Of a DNA stretch of 24,011 nt, positions 22,715-24,011 are shown piece after piece (position 1 is the stretch's first letter; each line of letters begins with the position of its first letter). The DNA comes from Nitrospirota bacterium. GTDB lineage: Bacteria > Nitrospirota > Nitrospiria > Nitrospirales > UBA8639. The notes under the pieces are model-generated. The model did no database searches and was not told the DNA's origin. It saw only the letters and a list, made by a program, of their open reading frames with translations. The stretch spans positions 1 through 24,011 of the forward strand of contig QJYE01000063.1 in the NCBI GenBank assembly GCA_003235785.1, given 5' to 3'. The translations under genes were made by a program, and so were the position numbers.

Positions 22715-23731
22715 ATGAAGGTGTTCCGCAAACTGGTACGAGGTGGCCTGTTGGCTGGAATCGTCGGTCTCCTCGCCATCTTCGGGTTTGTGACATTCAA
22801 CAAGCCCATCGGTTCTTCAACGCCTGTCCAAATTGTTGATATTCCTCCCGGCACGGCCTTTACACAAGTCGTACATCTTCTTCAAGAAAAGGGACTCCTC
22901 GGACCTGAATGGTTCTTCCAAGCATTGGGGCGGGTTCAGCAAGTCGATAGAAAAATCATCCCTGGCGAATATGAACTGCATGCGGGCATGCGGCCTACGG
23001 AGTTGCTGGCCAAGTTAGTCGCCGGTGACGTGTATCAGCATTCCGTGACCATTCCGGAAGGCTACAATGTCGTCCAAATCGCGGATATTCTGGATCAAAA
23101 GGGCTTGGCCGACAAAGGCCAGATTCTGCGGCTGAATCGGGACTCAGCGTTTATTGCGAGTTTGAACATCAAGGCCTCCACGTTGGAGGGCTATTTATTT
23201 CCCGATACCTATCGATTTGCGCGCTACACCCCACCAGAGTTTATTGTCCGAACCTTTGTCAATCGTTTTCATGAAATGGTTACGCCGGAATTACTCGCGC
23301 AGGCCGAATCGATGGGGATGACACTGCAGGAAGTGCTTACCCTGGCTTCTGTCGTTGAAAAGGAAACCGGTCTGGCCTCAGAACGTCCGCTTGTTTCCGG
23401 AGTGTTTCATAATCGCTTGCGACAAAACATCCCGTTGCAAAGTGATCCGACGGTGATTTATGCCCTGGAATATTTTGACGGGAATATTCGCAAGGCCGAC
23501 CTCTCAGTCAATAGCCCCTACAACACCTATAGAGTGCGAGGTCTACCCCCGGGACCTATTGCCAATCCCGGACTGGCGGCCATTCAAGCGGCCCTCTATC
23601 CAACCCCTAGCGATTTTGTGTATTTTGTCTCACGCAATGATGGCAGTCATAAATTCTCAGCCACCTTGGCCGAACACAACAAAGCTGTCGATCAATATCA
23701 ACGGCGGCCTCGGTCCAAGCAGCCTTCATAA
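22715..23731 (+). CDS. mltG: Endolytic murein transglycosylase MltG
   Basis: MltG is an inner-membrane lytic transglycosylase that cuts nascent peptidoglycan strands and is thought to limit glycan length. One membrane segment spans about 10-28, with the rest periplasmic. A LysM-like portion (about 40-110) precedes the YceG catalytic domain, which has TLEGYLFPDTYRF, the catalytic Glu215 in ASVVEKET (211-218), FHNRLRQNIPLQSDPTVIYAL, SPYNTYRVRGLPPGPIANPG and a C-terminal FVSRNDGSHKFS. 338 residues, usual length. GGGGAGGAG supplies the SD about 9 bases upstream. It follows alaS by 94 bases; the RuvX/YqgF gene often found between the two is absent here. Confidence 0.97.
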   Translation: MKVFRKLVRGGLLAGIVGLLAIFGFVTFNKPIGSSTPVQIVDIPPGTAFTQVVHLLQEKGLLGPEWFFQALGRVQQVDRKIIPGEYELHAGMRPTELLAKLVAGDVYQHSVTIPEGYNVVQIADILDQKGLADKGQILRLNRDSAFIASLNIKASTLEGYLFPDTYRFARYTPPEFIVRTFVNRFHEMVTPELLAQAESMGMTLQEVLTLASVVEKETGLASERPLVSGVFHNRLRQNIPLQSDPTVIYALEYFDGNIRKADLSVNSPYNTYRVRGLPPGPIANPGLAAIQAALYPTPSDFVYFVSRNDGSHKFSATLAEHNKAVDQYQRRPRSKQPS

Positions 23732-23755
23732 ATCTCTATTTTTCTGGTTTCATCC

Positions 23756-24011
23756 ATGACAATTGTCGACAACCTACAGCGATTGGGAGTGACGCTCCCT
23801 CCAGCCCCGCGCCCGGTCGGGTCCTATGTGCCGGCCTGCCAAGCGGGGGATCTCGTATTTGTCAGTGGCGTCCTGCCGGTTCAAGAAGGAAAGATTCTCC
23901 AGCCGGGAAAACTCGGCCGAGACTTAACTGTGGAACAGGGCAAGGCCAACGCACGAATAGCCATTATCAATGCGCTGGCCATTCTGCAACAAGAACTGGG
24001 CGATTTATCTC
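23756..24011 (+). CDS. RidA (YjgF/YER057c/UK114) family protein, 3'-truncated by window edge
   Basis: The 85 visible residues read as the N-terminal part of a RidA-family protein: VGSYVPACQAGDLVFVSG resembles the family's P-Y-S-x-A-V-x-x-G-x-x-v-F-x-S-G, and EQGKANARIAIINALAILQQ is its following helix. RidA proteins deaminate reactive enamine/imine intermediates such as 2-aminoacrylate. The conserved Arg and Glu of the active site lie beyond the end of the window, so activity cannot be judged, and the longer lead-in suggests a roughly 150-residue subfamily rather than archetypal RidA. It starts 24 bases after mltG with no clear SD. Confidence 0.82.
   Translation, partial: MTIVDNLQRLGVTLPPAPRPVGSYVPACQAGDLVFVSGVLPVQEGKILQPGKLGRDLTVEQGKANARIAIINALAILQQELGDLS

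Noticed and set aside
22671..22718. 15-codon frame overlapping the mltG start by ATGA
   Set aside because: It has no SD of its own and includes the mltG SD; most likely a chance frame.

Overview
This window reads as a stretch of ordinary chromosome from a Gram-negative-type bacterium, roughly half G+C by eye. It carries many core genes (metF, alr, frr, pyrH, tsf, rpsB, cinA, thpR, recA, alaS, mltG) and no insertion sequences, phage genes or CRISPR array. The short form of EF-Ts, the chlorite-dismutase-family haem protein, the EAL-HDOD protein and several unrecognised cytoplasmic and exported proteins fit a Nitrospira-like member of the Nitrospirota. That assignment is an inference from the gene set, not something the sequence proves.

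Layout. Bases 3-2799 (+): the end of a polytopic membrane protein, metF, a precorrin-2 dehydrogenase/ferrochelatase-type protein, and a small MTH1187/YkoF-type thiamine-binding protein overlapping it. Bases 2867-6786 (-): a translation/nucleotide cluster transcribed rpsB-tsf-pyrH-frr-alr. Bases 6787-7196: a divergent control region with a clear sigma70-type promoter for the next gene and a perfect palindrome. Bases 7197-10176 (+): a ProA-like protein in which the catalytic cysteine is replaced by alanine, then a SAM-dependent methyltransferase with an unrecognised C-terminal half. Bases 10196-12153: a small exported protein (-), a NarX/DesK-like membrane histidine kinase (+), a doubtful short reading frame and a CAT-anticodon tRNA (-). 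Bases 12301-13533 (+): an EAL-HDOD protein with a degenerate EAL domain. Bases 13590-15110 (-): two unrecognised genes behind one promoter that is flanked by an inverted-repeat array. Bases 15174-15970 (-): the chlorite-dismutase/HemQ-family protein and its strong terminator. Bases 16210-24011 (+): an exported protein of unknown function, then cinA-thpR-recA-alaS-mltG and the start of a RidA-family gene.

How they work together. The rpsB cluster links ribosome assembly, elongation, ribosome recycling, pyrimidine nucleotide supply and D-alanine supply. cinA-thpR-recA is a familiar neighbourhood joining nucleotide salvage and RNA processing to recombination. MltG acts on nascent peptidoglycan, for which Alr supplies D-alanine. 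The precorrin-2 dehydrogenase and the HemQ-like protein both act on tetrapyrroles but lie far apart.

I do not see a clear new multi-gene system. The observations most worth a second look are the cysteine-less ProA paralogue next to the methyltransferase, the two-gene unknown operon with its inverted-repeat array, and the haem protein whose distal residue is neither the Arg of chlorite dismutases nor the Gln of Firmicutes HemQ. Promoters, operators and terminators were found by eye. Start codons were revised wherever a Shine-Dalgarno (SD) sequence or a promoter argued for it.
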